From: Tannerellaceae bacterium
GTDB taxonomy: Bacteria > Bacteroidota > Bacteroidia > Bacteroidales > Tannerellaceae
DNA length: 8,121 nucleotides
Direction of reading: 5' to 3'
NCBI GenBank assembly: GCA_020860805.1
Contig: JAJBTP010000016.1
Coordinates: 1 to 8,121 of the forward strand
How positions within the stretch are numbered: the first letter of the stretch is position 1; each line of letters begins with the position of its first letter. Below, piece by piece: positions 6,720-8,121 of this stretch. The position numbers were made by a program, and so were the translations under genes. The notes under the pieces are model-generated. The model had not been told where the DNA came from. It saw only the letters and a list, made by a program, of their open reading frames with translations, and made no database searches.

Positions 6720-8086
6720 ACATACACCTGTGCATTCTCATAACGTACCACCTTTACCGGAGCGCCCCGCTCAATAAAGCCGGATTCAGAAACAGCATCA
6801 AACAATTCACCGTCAATTAATACGGAACCGGAAGGACGCAGAACAGTAGCCGCCACACCCTCTTTACCAACTACATCCAGATAAGCCGGAACAGAAATAG
6901 ATTCTTCCAAATCAGTATGTAAAGCAACTCGGCGGAATAAACCATGCTGGCCAATCCGGCTTGATAACCAGATGAGCACAACAAAACTCATCACAAGCCC
7001 AACCACCACAGTAAGCGTAGCCTGTGTAATATCGCCACCGGAAACCCCTTCAAAATCAAAGTTCACATTATCAACCAGGCTCAGGATAAGCCCGGTTATC
7101 ATCAGGATAATACCACTGATTCCGGCCACACCAAAACCGGGAATAACAAATATTTCGAGTGCAATTAAAATAACTCCTACTATAAAAATAAGGATTTCCC
7201 AGTTCTGAGCCAGTCCCTCAATATACAAAGGAGCAAAATAAAGAATACCCGCCAGGATAGCAGCCATAGATGGAAAACCTACACCCGGAGTCTGCAACTC
7301 AAAATAAATACCCCCAATAATAATCAGGATAAGAATAGATTGTAAAACAGGACTCATCAGTAAACCTTTCACATTATCCAGCCAGGTTGCTGAAAAACGT
7401 TCAATCGTATAATCTTCATATCCCAAAGCAGTAATTACACCGGTAATATTTTCTTCTATCCCATCACAATACCCCCACTCTACGGCCTCTTCTGCAGTAA
7501 AAGTAAGCACATGTTCCGAATCTACCAGACCAGACACCACCACCCGTTCATCTACCATCGCTTCTGCAATTAACGGATCTCTTTTCCATTTATAAATAGT
7601 ATCCCTACCCTGAATAATCGTATCCTTACCGTGTGATTCAGCAGTAGAACGCATCATTGAACGCATGTACGACTGATACTTATCAGGCATAGCCGCACCC
7701 GTTTGATTAACCACAGTAGCTGCACCAATATTAGCGCCCCGCCGCATATATATCTTTTCACAGGCAATCGAGATAAGAGCACCTGCCGAAGCCGCATTAT
7801 TATCAATAAAAACATGTACCGGAATCTCACTATACAAAATCGCGGTACGCATAGAATCAGCAGCATCAACCAATCCGCCATACGTATTCATATGCAGAAT
7901 AACTGCATCCGCATTTAATTCGGCTGCTTCTTTCAACCCCTTACTCAAATGTATCTGGCTGGTCCGGTCAATCTCCTGTTTAATATCAATAACATAAATA
8001 AAAGGTGAACTATTTTCTGCTCCGGCAAAAGAAGTAAGAACCAACAGCAGAAACACACCCAAAAGTTTTTGTATAGAATCACGCAT
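6704..8086 (-). CDS. nfeD: NfeD-family membrane-bound ClpP-class serine protease (full-length type)
   Basis: This encodes 460 residues from an ATG at 8084-8086 to TGA. Residues 1-23 form a signal peptide ending AGA. About 28-225 is a ClpP/crotonase-like protease domain: HMNTYGG (65-71), the nucleophile Ser100 in NNAASAGA, and Lys136 in MPDKYQSY, matching the Ser-Lys dyad known from archaeal PH1510. About five membrane segments follow (roughly 245-262, 266-289, 296-316, 317-338 and 354-375). The C-terminal part, about 398-458, is the NfeD OB-fold (GKEGVAATVLRPSGSVLIDG). The protein is expected in the envelope, with the protease domain outside the cytoplasm, and full-length NfeD proteins commonly pair with stomatin/flotillin-like proteins. 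No such partner is found downstream; the neighbouring gene there is the convergent AlbA_2 gene. The substrate is unknown. Only 35 bases of upstream sequence are visible, so its promoter may lie outside. Confidence 0.94.
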   Translation of the reverse strand: MRDSIQKLLGVFLLLVLTSFAGAENSSPFIYVIDIKQEIDRTSQIHLSKGLKEAAELNADAVILHMNTYGGLVDAADSMRTAILYSEIPVHVFIDNNAASAGALISIACEKIYMRRGANIGAATVVNQTGAAMPDKYQSYMRSMMRSTAESHGKDTIIQGRDTIYKWKRDPLIAEAMVDERVVVSGLVDSEHVLTFTAEEAVEWGYCDGIEENITGVITALGYEDYTIERFSATWLDNVKGLLMSPVLQSILILIIIGGIYFELQTPGVGFPSMAAILAGILYFAPLYIEGLAQNWEILIFIVGVILIALEIFVIPGFGVAGISGIILMITGLILSLVDNVNFDFEGVSGGDITQATLTVVVGLVMSFVVLIWLSSRIGQHGLFRRVALHTDLEESISVPAYLDVVGKEGVAATVLRPSGSVLIDGELFDAVSESGFIERGAPVKVVRYENAQVYVYETR

Positions 8087-8121
8087 ATTGCAAATTTGTA
8101 AATTGAAAGTTGTTTTTAGTT

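Noticed and set aside
6972..7208. Plus-strand open frame of 78 codons rich in Ile, Thr, Pro and Ser
   Set aside because: It is the complement of the NfeD membrane segments, which accounts for its unusual composition; no start region or motif supports it.
7654..7918. Open frames of about 70-75 codons on both strands
   Set aside because: Both fall within the conserved NfeD protease domain, which includes the catalytic serine, so they are shadows.
8091..8098. CAAATTTG upstream of the NfeD start as a -7 box
   Set aside because: It differs from TAnnTTTG at the first base, has no visible -33 partner within the window, and would place the transcription start inside the start codon. It is also a self-complementary sequence likely by chance in AT-rich DNA.

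Overview
The window looks like a chromosomal segment of a gut-type member of the Bacteroidota, order Bacteroidales. The evidence is a SusC/SusD outer-membrane nutrient-uptake pair, a SusD-type lipoprotein signal, AT-rich start regions without clear Shine-Dalgarno sequences, and a good match to the Bacteroidales promoter (TTG, 20-base spacer, TAnnTTTG). Genus cannot be settled from this sequence alone.

Layout: (1) bases 1-5081, plus strand: a SusC-family TonB-dependent transporter, cut off by the left edge of the window, followed 13 bases later by its SusD-family lipoprotein. (2) bases 5111-5141: a perfect 13-bp stem hairpin that can terminate transcription from both sides. (3) bases 5144-5896, minus strand: kdsB, CMP-KDO synthetase, for the inner core of LPS/lipid A-linked glycans. 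(4) bases 5897-6083: a structured intergenic stretch holding a heptanucleotide tandem repeat directly next to the kdsB start codon, a C5/G5 hairpin with an extra G-run, an imperfect inverted copy of the repeat, and divergent promoter candidates. (5) bases 6084-6719, plus strand: a compact Schlafen/AlbA_2-type putative nucleic-acid-binding protein with a likely GTG start. (6) bases 6704-8086, minus strand: a full-length NfeD membrane serine protease whose 3' end overlaps the AlbA_2 gene by 16 bases tail to tail.

How the genes relate: SusC and SusD form one envelope complex for importing a nutrient, probably a glycan or oligosaccharide. The SusC protein carries an N-terminal STN domain, which predicts control by an anti-sigma/ECF sigma pair encoded outside the window. 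No glycoside hydrolase or other degradative enzyme follows SusD inside the window, and the terminator closes the operon, so the substrate cannot be named. kdsB and the NfeD protease are cell-envelope housekeeping genes that seem unrelated to the uptake locus. The AlbA_2 protein between them has no assigned function.

No clearly new multi-gene system is visible. The most interesting material is the kdsB/AlbA_2 intergenic region, the STN-type SusC whose start lies outside the window, and the overlapping AlbA_2/NfeD tail-to-tail arrangement.
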